Below the pieces are notes generated by a model. The model was not told the DNA's origin. It saw nothing but the letters and a program-made list of their open reading frames with translations, and made no database searches. The position numbers and the translations under genes are program-made. From Dermacentor variabilis (Eukaryota; Arthropoda; Arachnida; Ixodida; Ixodidae): 64,000 nucleotides of DNA. Shown here in pieces: positions 43,801 through 54,491 of this stretch. The first letter of the stretch is position 1, and every line of letters starts with the position of its first letter. Where the stretch lies: contig NW_027460291.1 in the NCBI RefSeq assembly GCF_050947875.1, positions 31,123,589 to 31,187,588 of the forward strand. The letters run 5' to 3'.

Positions 43801-45429
43801 ATTTTTTATATATGAAAAAAGTTCTTCTTCTGCTGAAAGAAATTTTCTGTAGTAAAAATAGAAATTTTCCGTTTTTTTCTTCGTTCTTTCGCATTTATTT
43901 TTGGCAGCGTACAGAAACGCTGTTTGTGGTATCTGTGGTACGTAAAGCTTAGAGCAGAAGCTATAAACACAGCGGATTTGTTCTCTCCCCACTGCAAAGG
44001 CGGTCGCGACGCTTTTCGCGCCACCCGAAGTTCGTCGTCGCCACAGGGACCCAAATCGCGTGCACCGTCCTTCTCCTTCACACGTGTCGGGAAAGGCAGC
44101 GCGCGTGGCTAACAGGCGCGTCCTTTCTTTTCGGCGAGGTGACACGTCTTTCCGAGGTCCCGTCCCGCGAAGCGTGTCCCGGCTGCGGCACACGCAAAAG
44201 TCTGCAGGTACGGGCGAACAACTCGCCCGAGCGCAGCGAATCGATCGACCAAACTCGATAGCTTGGCCTGTACAAGACGCTTCTCCTTGTCGCCTACTGC
44301 GTGGAATTTTGTTTACCAGCTTCATAAATGCTCCCCCCCCCCTTTGCGTCAGCACATCGACGCCTCTTTTGTTCCTTCGGCCACAGCCTGCTGTGATCGG
44401 TATGCGTCACGCTACGCTTGCTACCGCGGGGCTCGGGCATGCCCCGCGCGAGCTATAAGCGCTCCGTTTGCGACCACCCCACGTATCAACGGGGCCTCAT
44501 CTGGTACGCAAGGAGTGCGCCGCAGGGGGGACAAGGACGGGTCGCGGCCTTTACGGCACCGGTAATTGCTGACCAGCACCACTGGACAACTGCGGTTCAC
44601 CTACGCACAGTGTCACGCTGTACCGTTCGATATCGGCATATACACGCAGCGTCACCTTGCCCCGGTCAGAAAGAATGCAGGTGCGCTCTCGCTTCGTGGT
44701 GCAGTATGTCACACTTCAAGGAACTGCACGTCAGGCGTCGCAGCTGTGACGGCTCGTCACAGCGCGCCGTACATTCTGCGCTTTATGGTATGTCATCGTG
44801 CGAGATGTCGTCTGCATTCATGTGTGATCCGATCCCCGCCTGCTTGTAATCGCAAGTCCCCCCTCCACCCTCGGCGTACTTCGACGCCTGTCCATTGTGC
44901 TCGTGATCGAAAGACGAGACGAGAAACCGCTGCTCATGCTGTACCGACACATCACGTGCAAGCAGCGGTAACCAAACGCGAGTCAGCGGCAGTCATCGAC
45001 ACCACCGCCAGAGACTGTCGCGCTACCACCTCTTTGGCCCTTCTCCCGTCCTTATTAACTGAAGAAAAAGCAGAAAAGAAATTATGCCTACTTAACCTTA
45101 CAAAAATGTATCTTAAGTTTTTGTTGACATATTGGTCAGCTGTTGTTGACCCGACAGCTTTCTCGTGAAATCTCGATAATCTATTCGACAAAATATCCTT
45201 TTCCGCAAAAGTGCAGTTATATTGTGACTTATTCACGGTGTCATACCTTCAGTTGCATATGAGGGACATTGCATAGCGTTTGTTTCTCCAGAGAAAAGCT
45301 TATGATGAATATAAAATAGCCACATGTACACATGAATTCAACTCTACATAACCGATGGATAACGAAGTTTCGTAATTTGATAATAGTTACAGTACTGCTC
45401 TGTAGAGAACACTGGGGTGGGCATGATTT
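43801..45429. other. 1.6 kb without a supported gene
   Basis: GC-rich in 43960-44960. A run of 12 C lies at 44332-44343. Reading frames up to 200 codons exist on the plus strand (44566-45168), but composition alone explains them and no domain was recognised. Confidence 0.4.
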
Positions 45430-46150
45430 AGGTAGTACCGTCGAGAGGCAGTCTCAATCATGGAGGAAGGAAATAAATGATAGGGGAAAACATTGCGCCA
45501 CGCAGTCAGAGAGAAAGCGAGAGAAAACAAGGATAGGAAAGGCAGGGAGGTCAACCAGAACAGCATCCGGTTTGCTACCCTACACTGGGTGTGGGGGAAA
45601 GGGGAATAGAAAGAGGAAGAAATGGAGAGAGTAAGCACTGAGTACGTGTAGGAGGGACACCATACACAAGGACACTATAAACGGTCTCTTAAACCAGTGC
45701 ACTTCAAGTACTGCACTAGTGCACGAATCTCTTTTCGAGCCAGTGACGGGTGTGGCCACGGTCCGAGTATATTTGAGTCGGTGAACGGTCTCGAGTCCAG
45801 TCGGTATAAAGTTGCCCGCAGAGAGAGGCGTTGGACGTCGTAGCGAGGGCAGGTACACAATAGGTGCTCGATGGTTTCCTCGCACCCACAGTACAGCCTT
45901 TCGGCAAGCCAAAGGGGAATGGCTCCGTGAAGCCATCGCCTTCGCTTTTTCCTCGAAAAGTCTGTCCAACACGTGACCTGTTGATTCTCATCGTATTGGC
46001 CGAGAACGTTCGGTTGCCCGTAGTTCTTTAGCGATGCGCACTCGTTGCGCTGTTCTTCTGCATGCCTGCAGCGGGCCCTACCTGACGTAGCGATCACAGT
46101 TGGGCCGATACGTTTGGCTTCAGCCGTGTTGCGGAATGATTCCTCCATGC
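45430..46150 (-). mobile_element. LINE 3' fragment, ORF2 C-terminus
   Basis: The frame from 46148 to 45675 encodes an ORF2 C-terminus with CGCEETIEHLLCTCPRYDVQ, the same finger type (CX..E..HxxxxCPxY) as at 15.2 kb, then a stop and an untranslated region. The 5' side stops near an (AT)n microsatellite. Confidence 0.7.
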
Positions 46151-46204
46151 TCTTTCCCTCCCTTCATGGTCTCAATGAGACAGGCGCCGCAAGTTATCCA
46201 AGAG

Positions 46205-46703
<499 letters not shown>

Positions 46704-46760
46704 CAATAAAAATCGGGCCCCTCGGTTAACCCCCTTTCTTCTCGTTTATATATATATATA

Positions 46761-46972
46761 GTGGCTATGGTGTTGGGCTGCTGAGCACGAGGTCGCGGGA
46801 TCGAATCCCAGCCACGGCGGCCGCATTTCGATGGGGGCGAAATGCGAAAACACCCGTGTGCTTAGATTTAGGCGCACGTTAAAGAACCCCAGGTGGTCAA
46901 AATTTCCGGAGTCCTCCACTACGGCGTGCCTCATAATCAGAAAGTGGTTTTGGCACGTAAAACCCCAAATAC

Positions 46973-46975
<3 letters not shown>
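46761..46975 (+). mobile_element. Ruka-type SINE, head truncated, between (TA)n tracts
   Basis: Begins GTGGCTATGGTGTTGGGCTG, lacking the first dozen bases of the family. It continues through GGGATCGAATCCCAGCC, GTGCTTAGATTTAGGCGCAC and GGCACGTAAAACCCC. It is bordered on the left by a short ATAT tract (46747-46760) and on the right by a long one. Confidence 0.88.

Positions 46976-47043
<68 letters not shown>
46976..47043. repeat. (TA)n microsatellite, about 68 bp
   Basis: Uninterrupted TA repeat directly after the Ruka tail. Confidence 0.95.
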
Positions 47044-47045
<2 letters not shown>

Positions 47046-48635
47046 TAACTGTGGACGACAGAAACATTAATTAAGCCGTCGACACATAAGAATCTGGCGG
47101 CAGTGCATTGTCACATCTAAGGATTGTTACAACTAAAAGCCTGTTTGCAAGAAACGTACCCGTTTACATACTCACCAGGCCATGTGGAAATGTTATTCCT
47201 AAGCAACGAAGACCGAAAGGAGGAGGACTGCAACGTTAGGAAACCAAAGGAAGAGGAAACATGCTTGTGCCGATTGTTAGAATTACTGTCATCATCATCA
47301 TAGTTATCATCATCGCTACGTGCTTGGCCTCAGATAGGTGCATCGCCTTCCAAGGCACGAGAAGAAAGGCCGCTACAAACGCGCTCGTTGATTCTCAAGA
47401 GTAGCACTAGTGATATCGAACTCATTTCGCACCTCAGGAGAAACCGTACTCAAATGTTTGGGTGAGCATTAACTGCAAGGCGTTCGCCTTACACACAGTG
47501 CTATAGACAGCGATATAGGGGAGACGGCGGTCGCATGTTAATTTTCGCGCTGCCATTCTTTACTCCACAGATGCAGTCCAGCGTCGGCCTTGTCTACTTT
47601 TATGGGGAAAATAAGTTGCCCGTGAGCTAACCGTTCCATTCCACAATATCTGCGACTTCTCTTATAGAGAATATTCGAAATGTCAAGCACCCTATGTCCA
47701 CTTGCAGCAAAGCTTCATCCGCCATCCTGGTAACGGCACGGCAAAACGAAACTGTTCGCTCGACAGCATATAACACGGCATCGCTGCCGCTTTCACCATT
47801 TTCTGGGTGTCCTCCCACTAATGTTCCCTGCTATTGGGGACGAACTCCATCACTGGGCGTCTTCGATTTTCCACCTCTGGCTACCCGCGGGCTGCCAGAG
47901 CCAGCCAGAGCATCTTCGTTTTTCTCGGGTTGCTCCGCCCACCGCGCGACGCACTTCCGCCGGGCGTTTGTTTTGCTCGCGCTGGACGGTTCTGGCTACC
48001 TGCGTGCTGCCAGAACCTGCCAGGACGATTTTGGTCTGGCTGCTCCCTGGAAGTTCTCTGGCTAGCAGACGACTAAAAGAGGCAATGGGCGCTCGCCGCC
48101 ATCTTTGCGGGGACTTCACGGATTGCAATGCTTGCGCTTGAGGACTTAAATTTACCTCGCTCAGCCAACTGTCTACAGTCATCTTCGGATTTCCTTACTT
48201 CTAGCGTTATCTTTTTAGGTGCTAACGCTTTGTTCCGCATTGCGAAACGGTGTGATACGAGCCGTGGTGAACCGTTTGAAACTTTTGTGTGTGTATGTGT
48301 GTGTGTCCCCTGAAGGCTTCTTCGCGGCGGTGATCAGCGCGCCGCGCTCTCGTGCGTGCATGTTATCTGCATCCTGCTCCACGCAAGTTGTAGACGCTCA
48401 TTCACACATTGCGGTACATTATGGATTCGTCTTTCCCTGGTGGCGTTCCTTTTCACATATCTGGCGTATGTATATCTCTCCTTTCTTTGCAGTTAGCGAA
48501 GGCTTTGCAGCTAGCCCGTGTTCGCTCCGTCTCTCCGTCGTATGGCTAGGTGGCAGCTCGAAACCGATATGTGTTCGACTGCAGGCCGTTGATCTAAGAA
48601 TGCACTGATTGAACTCGGTACATTAGACACACGTA
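47044..48635. other. 1.6 kb without a supported gene
   Basis: Contains a short (TCA)n tract near 47286 and GC-rich segments with repeated GGGCTGCCAGA/GTGCTGCCAGA words (47890-48020). A related inverted patch is at about 51960-52010. No coding motif was recognised. Confidence 0.4.
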
Positions 48636-49051
48636 CAGGCGCCCAAATCTTTACCTGGCGTGCGCGAGCCGCAACTTTTCCGTGTGTCAGCGCCGTATGA
48701 CGGGGCGACGCTAGATACAGTCTGAGGCTAAGCGCATGCGGACAAAGCGCGCTCAGCTGGGCCTATCGTCTGCTAGGCTGTTCCTTCTTAAGGACGTCAC
48801 CCCGCATTATCGCACTTGAGACGAATAGGCAGCGTGAGTAGGCGAATGGTTTTGCCCACATTTTAAATTTCGAAGATCGGCGTCGCAGCAACCAAGCAAG
48901 GAAATAAAATATAAAGATGCACCGAACACGCTCAATCACGCGAAAAACCAAAGAACATGGATTGCTCGTTTGTTACTTCCTGACGTAAACACTTTTTCCA
49001 TGTCTAGAAAAAAAGGGGGGCAGTTGTCAACACACTGCGTTCCTTATGCTT
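48636..49051. repeat. Tc1-family terminal inverted repeat, left
   Basis: About 416 bp matching the inverse of 50894-51310 with scattered mismatches. Inner end near TGCGTTCCTTATGCTT, outer end CAGGCGCCC after TA. Confidence 0.9.
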
Positions 49052-49435
49052 ACGAGTGGAGGTGAAGCCATAGAGAAAGAAATTGTGAATCTATAAGACC
49101 GCTGTGAAACTTCAGTGATGCTGCCCTGCACGACGCGTCCACGGCAGTTTCCGGCAGTTATTAAAATGCTCCCCGTATACCTCAAGAGGAAGGACAAACA
49201 AAATGGGATGTCATCGCAAAGTTAAGCTGCTAAAAACTCGGCCTGTCTCGCGCAATATTTATGAGGATCTTAAAAAATATTCTGTGTTAGTCTTAAAAAT
49301 ATTGCAGCACTTTGCCTACATCTCAGTCAAACAAAAAAAAAATTGAGGTCGTAAACCATTTTACTATGCGCTTCATTCTTGCTGAAATGCTAAGAAAAAG
49401 AATGGTGTGACCAATAATGGGCGCACACAGGCCGT

Positions 49436-49948
49436 TCAGTAGCGGCTGAAGTCACCGTCATTCCCAACTACGGCAGACATGCGTCGTGGCCGGGAGTCCT
49501 AGAGCGCAGCACAAGGTCGCTGTCGGCCTTCAGTTCTTCTCACTGTCTGCTGGTGGCCTCCCACAACTCATCAGGAGTAGCGGTAAGGACTCCCATTTTT
49601 GACATGTTGGCTTTTAAAATGCCCCTAACATTTTCAATAATGTTCATATCTGCGTCCTTGTGCGGCTAATCTAGCGTCACCACTCCAAGGTTTTCGAGGT
49701 GTGCGGTCATTGCGTGCGCCGTGTGGATCGGTGAAAGATCACGCTGTAGCGGGAAAGCTCCATCTCTGTAGGGTTCATCCAGCACGTGAGGAACGAGCTG
49801 GTGGTCAATGATGGCAATATATGTTGTGGAGCACAGCAGACCATCAATGCGGTGAAGAGGCCCGAGGCCATCCTTCTTGGTGACGCCTCACACGTTCACA
49901 GATGTTCGGCCACTTGCCTTGACATCGTGGACGTAACGGGGATCATAC
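49436..49948 (-). pseudogene. Tc1 transposase exon 2 (several stops)
   Basis: Continues with YDPRYVHDVKASGRTSVNV, a TGA at the Trp position, LGPLHRIDGLLCSTTYIAII, then LQRDLSPIHTAHAM (second Asp) and, 34 residues later, NIIENVRGILKANM (catalytic Glu). TGA or TAG replace Trp at three places. A frame change near 49500 precedes the C-terminus and the natural stop at 49436-49438. Full-length protein would be about 340 residues, normal for Tc1. Confidence 0.88.
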
Positions 49949-50048
49949 CTTAAAAAAAAGCAGTATTTAATGCGAAGAAATGACAGTGGGTAGCAAAATA
50001 ATATCGTGTATAATAAAACAAGCCACGAGACAAAAGTTATTGACTTAC
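49949..50048 (-). other. 100-bp intron in the Tc1 transposase
   Basis: The minus strand reads AAAAAG then GTAAGTCAATAA at the donor and TTTTTTTTAAG at the acceptor. Joining the exons gives codons for FGKRYDPRYVHDVK in phase. Without splicing the frame meets TAA within the donor (AGG TAA). The strong consensus ends and frame restoration argue for a real intron rather than an insertion. Confidence 0.8.
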
Positions 50049-50803
50049 CTTTTTCCGAATGGCCGGTATACTTCTTGTTTCTGGTCCCACTGAGTGCAGA
50101 AGGTGCTCTGATCTGTAAACGCAACGTTTCGCCAATCGCAGACGGTCCATTGGAGATGCTCTTGAGCAAAGGCTAGCCTTTTTGCCCTGGCACTGTCGGA
50201 AAGTAGCGGCTTCTGCGCAGCTGTCCTGTTTCTGATTCCTGCTTCCCTTAGCCGTTGCCTAATTAATTTATCTGACACATTACGGCCAAGGGCAGCCCTT
50301 ATTTCGCCCGCTGTGGTGGACGGGTTGTCACGAGTGCAGGCAACAATCTGCAAGTCTTAAAATTAAATTATGGGGTTTTACGTGCCAAAACCGCTTTCTG
50401 ATTATGAGGCACGCAGTAGCGGAGGACTCCGGAAATTTTGACCACCTGGGGTTCTTTAACGTGCACCTAAATCTAAGTGCACGGGTGTTTTCGCATTTCG
50501 CCTCCATCGAAATGCGGCCGCCGTGGCCGGGATTCGATCCCGCGACCTCGTGCTCAGCAGCCTAACACCATAGCCACTGAGCAACCACGGCGGGGAGTCT
50601 GCAAGTCTTCTTCTACGCTTGTTCTTCTGGTGAGACAGCGAGGAGCATCTCCGATTCGTTCTTTCTTCCCGGTAGGCACGTATGCTTCTGCCCACTGAAG
50701 CGGGAGCCACTCCAGTTGCTTTAGCAATTTCCTTCTGCGATGAGCCGCCTATTGACATTCCTATAATTCGAAGTCTCTTCGTTTGAGGTACACGAGGTGG
50801 CAT
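50049..50803 (-). pseudogene. Tc1 transposase exon 1 (with SINE and frameshift)
   Basis: The ATG at 50801-50803 starts MPPRVPQTKRLRIIGMSIGG, then the helix-turn-helix KEIAKATGVAPASVGRSIRA. A one-base shift near 50665 changes frame; in the shifted frame ERIGDAPRCLTRRTSVEEDL leads to LQIVACTRDNPSTTAGEIRA after removal of the SINE (50359-50609 including one target duplicate). The second HTH region (ALGRNVSDKLIRQRLREAGI) and the first catalytic Asp (VAFTDQSTFCTQW) follow. The exon ends at AAAAAG before GTAAGT. Confidence 0.88.
50359..50597 (-). mobile_element. Ruka-type SINE inside the Tc1 transposase
   Basis: Full-length minus-strand copy from the tail (AAAATTAAATTATGGGGTTT on plus) to the head (GCAACCACGGCGGGGAG). 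TCTGCAAGTCTT at 50347-50358 and 50598-50609 is a 12-bp perfect target duplication. Well preserved, so inserted after the Tc1 copy had arrived. Confidence 0.95.
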
Positions 50804-50893
50804 TTTGGTAGCAGTTAGAAGCTCCTGCGAGCACGGCCTGTAGAGCAGCTTCACTGAAGTTTCACAGCTGTCATACAGCTTTGCCGCCGCGCT

Positions 50894-51310
50894 GAAGCAT
50901 AAATAACGCAGTGTGTTGATAACTGCCCCCCTCCTTTTTTTTAGTCATAAAAAAAGCGTTTACCTCAGGAAGTAACAAACGAACGATCCATGTTCTTTGG
51001 TTTTTCGCGTGATTGAGCGTGTTCGGTCTATCTTTATATTTTATTTCCTTGCTTGGTTTCTACGACGCCGATCCTCAAAATTTTAAATGCGGGCAAAACC
51101 ATTCGCCTACTCACGCTGCCCATTCGTCTCAAGTGCGATAATGTGGGGTGACGTCCTTAAGAAGGAACAGCCTAGCAGACGTTGGGCCCAGCTAAGCGCG
51201 CTTTGTGCTCATGCGCTTAGCCTCAGACTTTCCAGCCTCGCCCCGTCATACGGCGCTGACGCACGGAAAAGTCGCCGCTCGCGCACGCCAGCTAAAGATT
51301 TGGGCGCCTG
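50894..51310. repeat. Tc1-family terminal inverted repeat, right
   Basis: Partner of 48636-49051. Reads AAGCATAAATAACGCAGTGT at the inner end and GGGCGCCTG before TA at the outer end. The transposase start codon lies 91 bp inside its inner edge. Confidence 0.9.
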
Positions 51311-51312
51311 TA

Positions 51313-52232
51313 CATTGGCTTATTGCTCTCATGATCGCGATCAATGTTGTTTTTCGTGTGAAACGTTTCACTGGTCACAGGCGGCATGCATTTTCATGCG
51401 CCAGCCGCGTCCCCAGCTCCTTAGGGTCAAAATGAGATGCACAATCAGCCACAACAACCTTTCTGAAACCGAAGCCCAAGCAGGTCGGCATGAAACTTTA
51501 TGCGTATGAGGCGTACCCGATGACTTGCTTTTTCATGTCTTGTGATGACACAACGCGAACTCATCAATGTCGCCGGTGGGCGACGGATCGCTGCGAGCAG
51601 GGATCCTCGAGCTATCGCTATCGAGTATGCAATCACTTACGCGCGATGTCGCGTCTTGTCATCCGCCGGGTCGGAGGCCATCTGTTGCGCTGCGCAAGGT
51701 GAGGTTGGCCCAGTGCGCGTCCTGCGCCGAGTCGCGCGAAAGTGATCCTATCCCTGAATGCAGCTACGTATTTTCAAGCTGGCAACGCATAAATGGGCCG
51801 ACTACGCCGAGCGCGCGCCGGCCTCGCCGGGCACTGCCATGCTGGTAGCATGTTTACAATTGGCCAGCTGTCCCGGCGTTCGATTTTGCAAATTTCGGGC
51901 CGGTTCGGGTTGTCTTGGGATTCCAGCCCAGGTGGCTTCCTATCAGAACCGGAACTAGCTGGCTGCCAGCGGGCTGCCAGAATTCCGAAAATCGAAGAGG
52001 CCCACTGGAAAATCTGGCGCTGCCGTCGGCGTGGCGTGGCATGAGGGATCACGTGGACACAGCCACCGCGTCGGCTGCTTCAGAAGCGCCGAAGCAAGCT
52101 GCAAACTAAAGTTTCAAGTCCCACCTGCGCCGCGGGTATGATTAAGTGGGGAGGTTTTCCCACTTGGGGTGTCAACTTGTCAACACTTGAAAGCATTGTA
52201 ATAGGTAGTGGCTGTCTTTGAAGGCGTCCAAC
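51313..52232. other. no gene seen upstream of the THAP exon
   Basis: GC-rich in places. If the THAP exon belongs to a real gene, its promoter and 5' untranslated region should lie in the last few hundred bases, but no TATA box or initiator was evident. Confidence 0.4.
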
Positions 52233-52445
52233 ATGGTAGACTACTGTTCGGTGCCGCAGCGCAGGACGTACGCAACGGAGCCCAGTGTCAGCCTTATTCG
52301 CACGTACCCACGCGACAAGAATCTGCGTGAAGCTTGGATCGCGAAGCTTAGAACCGGCAAGCAGCCATCGGCTACAACTGGGGTGGGCAGCAAGAACTTC
52401 CGCGAGGAACATTTCTGCTACACGGCGTCGGGGCCGCGATGTTCG
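52233..52445 (+). pseudogene. THAP-domain first exon with altered zinc ligands
   Basis: From the ATG at 52233 the exon encodes MVDYCSVPQRRTYATEPSVS, RTYPRDKNLREAWIAKLRTG and GSKNFREEHFCY, the THAP zinc-finger layout (C-x2-4-C ... C-x2-H, with the aromatic/Pro and Trp core). THAP domains bind DNA and occur in transcription factors and P-element transposases. The first Cys is present. The other ligand positions read Arg (CGC), Gly (GGC) and Asn (AAC), each one base from Cys or His. The frame ends at TTCG followed by GTGAGT, a good splice donor. Downstream exons were not found, so it is a pseudogene or the first exon of a gene with very long introns. Confidence 0.65.
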
Positions 52446-53360
52446 GTGAGTAGCAGAAAGCGCGCACTGAAACGCTCGCCCGCGCGCGCTGCCCGGCTAA
52501 TATCATGAAGCATTGGTCTATGAAGTTGTTGATGCTAGACACTGGCAAGTTCATGGAACGGAAGCACGTTAAAAAGAGAAATGGCATATGCTCATGCTTG
52601 TGTTAGCACCAGATAATGAATGTATACTGCATTAAGAAAAAGAAGCAACGGGAAATTGCTCACTCGGTGGCGAACATAGAATGTGATGCGACGTGAGAAA
52701 TAATTATGTTGAAATGTCCAAGAATTTACAAGAAACGAAAATAAAAAAGGTTGCATCTTCGTGACGGCGCATCACAAATTGCCGTAGGCGTCAAAGTCCC
52801 TAGTTATAAGGAATTTATTTTTGAACAGCTCTGACGCAACAAAGTTTGCTTGTGTACGGTCAAAATGATCATATGCTGCGGCCTAATGCTCCCAAAACGG
52901 TGCGAAAAAGGCGCTCTCAGTGAAAGCGAAGCGTTTGTGCGCGGACATGCATGCAGATGCGCTCTCGGTCGCCGCGAACCCGTGCGATTGCTGCATTGAG
53001 GCTTCGTTCTGTTATGCTCCATTTCATTAAACAGATAACCCACTATAAGAACATATTTTCAATAGTTTGCTCTCAGCGACTGCCTACCTTTCACGCAAGA
53101 AACCGTTTCGGGGGAATCCATCGCGGCGACCGCGTGCAGTGGGCGTTCACTGTATACGTATTCGGTAAAGAGATAGCGTCTGTAAACTATTCTGTGTTTT
53201 CTGTCTGCCCAATATTATTATTTTTACAGTAAAGAACTTCTGTCGTTTCGAGAGTACTTACAGAAATGTCCAAAAGGGCTCCCGCGTGGATTTTTTTATT
53301 GAGCGCCGAGAGCCAAACCTATAAAGCAGCGCACTGCGTTATCCTTCATACTACACTCTA
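52446..53360. other. no gene seen
   Basis: No continuation of the THAP exon could be identified. AT-rich in places. Confidence 0.4.
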
Positions 53361-53654
53361 AGAACAGTTTACACCCTTTGGCTTGCCCCTTCTGCCACAC
53401 AAAAATAATCGTCATCTGCCTTGATGCGTTTCCTTTCTTCATCGCTGCGAGCCCAGAACTTTCCAGTAATGAATGGCACGCGCGTTATCAGCATAGAACA
53501 GTTTACACCCTTTGGAGTGCCCCTTCTGATAACGCGCCACGTTCGTCACTGGAAAGTTCCGGGCTTGCAGCGATAAAGAAAGGAAACGCATCAAGGCAGA
53601 TGACGATTATCTTTGTGTGGCAGAAGGGGCAAGCCAAAGGGTGTAAACTGTTCT
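53361..53654. repeat. long hairpin repeat, about 128-bp arms
   Basis: The left arm (53361 to about 53492) and right arm (about 53527-53654) are inverse complements with few mismatches, starting AGAACAGTTTACACCCTTTG. The loop of about 34 bases contains another copy of the terminal motif (TAGAACAGTTTACACCCTTTG, 53496-53516) in the left-arm orientation. No protein or tRNA feature was seen. It is probably a non-autonomous foldback or MITE-like element. No clear target duplication was found. Confidence 0.85.
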
Positions 53655-54149
53655 TGTACGCAAGCGATCGTGTACGCAAGCGATCCGCTTCAGACAGATG
53701 GCGAAGCCCTCACTGTCAATATGCGAATCAATTGCTTCGTGACAACACCGGCATAATATTAACCCTGCTTCTTTTTTTTATTTTTCGGGCAATAACCATA
53801 AAAACATCAGCTAATAAAATAAAATTCGCATGCGAAAAAGTGGCCGACGCAGACAACGGTTTTCATTTCCTTCCCTCATGTCCGTTTGTTTACTACGACG
53901 TGTTTAAATAAGACCCCATTGACTCATGAATGGGGTCTGAATTCATGATGTACTCATGAAATCTGCACATTGCACCTTCACCATCCTGTGGAACTTCCCG
54001 GCAATGCACATGCGTAATTGAATGGGAAAAATTTTAAACAACTTTATTTCTATATCATAGCCCAGTATCAAAGAAGTTTCAACTGTCTGCGCCAAGAGGG
54101 TGGTCCCTTGCAATAACATATGCATTTACGGCACTTAGTCGGAACGAGT
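53655..54149. other. spacer with a 10-bp perfect hairpin at 53911-53938
   Basis: AGACCCCATT-GACTCATG-AATGGGGTCT is a perfect stem-loop. Otherwise no feature was recognised. Confidence 0.5.
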
Positions 54150-54491
54150 CGGAGTGGGCTTAGCAGCACCGGATAGAAAAGAATGTTAAACCCTGTCTTG
54201 CTAATTACACAGGTGCTGCTGCTGCTTCGTTCGGCTACAGGACAGGCCGATAACGATTTTACTCCGTCGGAACATGCTGCTTCGTATTTGGACGTGCGCA
54301 AGCTTCATGAAATCTTCGGAACCACGGAACGGGCATTTGTCGCCAAAGGTGCATAGACAGCGAAGGCCCTAGGATCATCGACATCAACCCTGGGGGCGGT
54401 TTCTTCGAGCCAGGAAGCTATTGTGCCGTCAGTGGGCTTGGCAGCACCGGAGAGACAAGAATGTTAAACCCTGTCTTCCTGTTTACACAGG
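54150..54491 (+). repeat. duplicated 62-bp segment in the LINE 5' region
   Basis: AGTGGGCTTAGCAGCACCGG at 54153 recurs as AGTGGGCTTGGCAGCACCGG at 54431 (278 bp apart). Both copies continue through AAGAATGTTAAACCCTGTCT to ACACAG, after which GT follows in both and similarity ends. Each copy carries an ATG, the first opening a 57-codon ORF and the second ORF1. Confidence 0.8.
54183..54356 (+). CDS. upstream ORF, 57 aa, signal-peptide-like start
   Basis: Starts MLNPVLLITQVLLLLRSATG, with a hydrophobic stretch at about residues 5-15 followed by small residues, then a hydrophilic remainder, and ends at TAG 54354-54356. It shares its first residues (MLNPV, then TQV) with ORF1 because both start in the duplicated segment. 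It could be a regulatory upstream ORF, a secreted or membrane-targeted peptide, or the remains of an earlier ORF1 start. No homologue is known to me. Confidence 0.35.
   Translation: MLNPVLLITQVLLLLRSATGQADNDFTPSEHAASYLDVRKLHEIFGTTERAFVAKGA

Larger units (their letters stand above)
48636..51310 (-). mobile_element. complete Tc1-family transposon with 416-bp inverted repeats
   Basis: Both ends read CAGGCGCCCAAATCTTTA inwards and are flanked by TA (48634-48635 and 51311-51312), the Tc1/mariner target duplication. Inverted repeats span 48636-49051 and 50894-51310. Between them the minus strand encodes a D,D34E transposase in two exons separated by a 100-bp intron. A Ruka SINE is inserted in exon 1. 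Stops and frameshifts in the transposase make the copy non-autonomous. Length is 2,675 bp including the SINE. Confidence 0.93.

Noticed and set aside
44566..45168. 200-codon plus-strand frame as a gene
   Set aside because: GC-rich composition explains the open frame; no motif, exon boundary or similarity was recognised.
53378..53911. 177-codon frame across the long hairpin
   Set aside because: The frame runs through both arms of an inverted repeat and has no recognisable domain.
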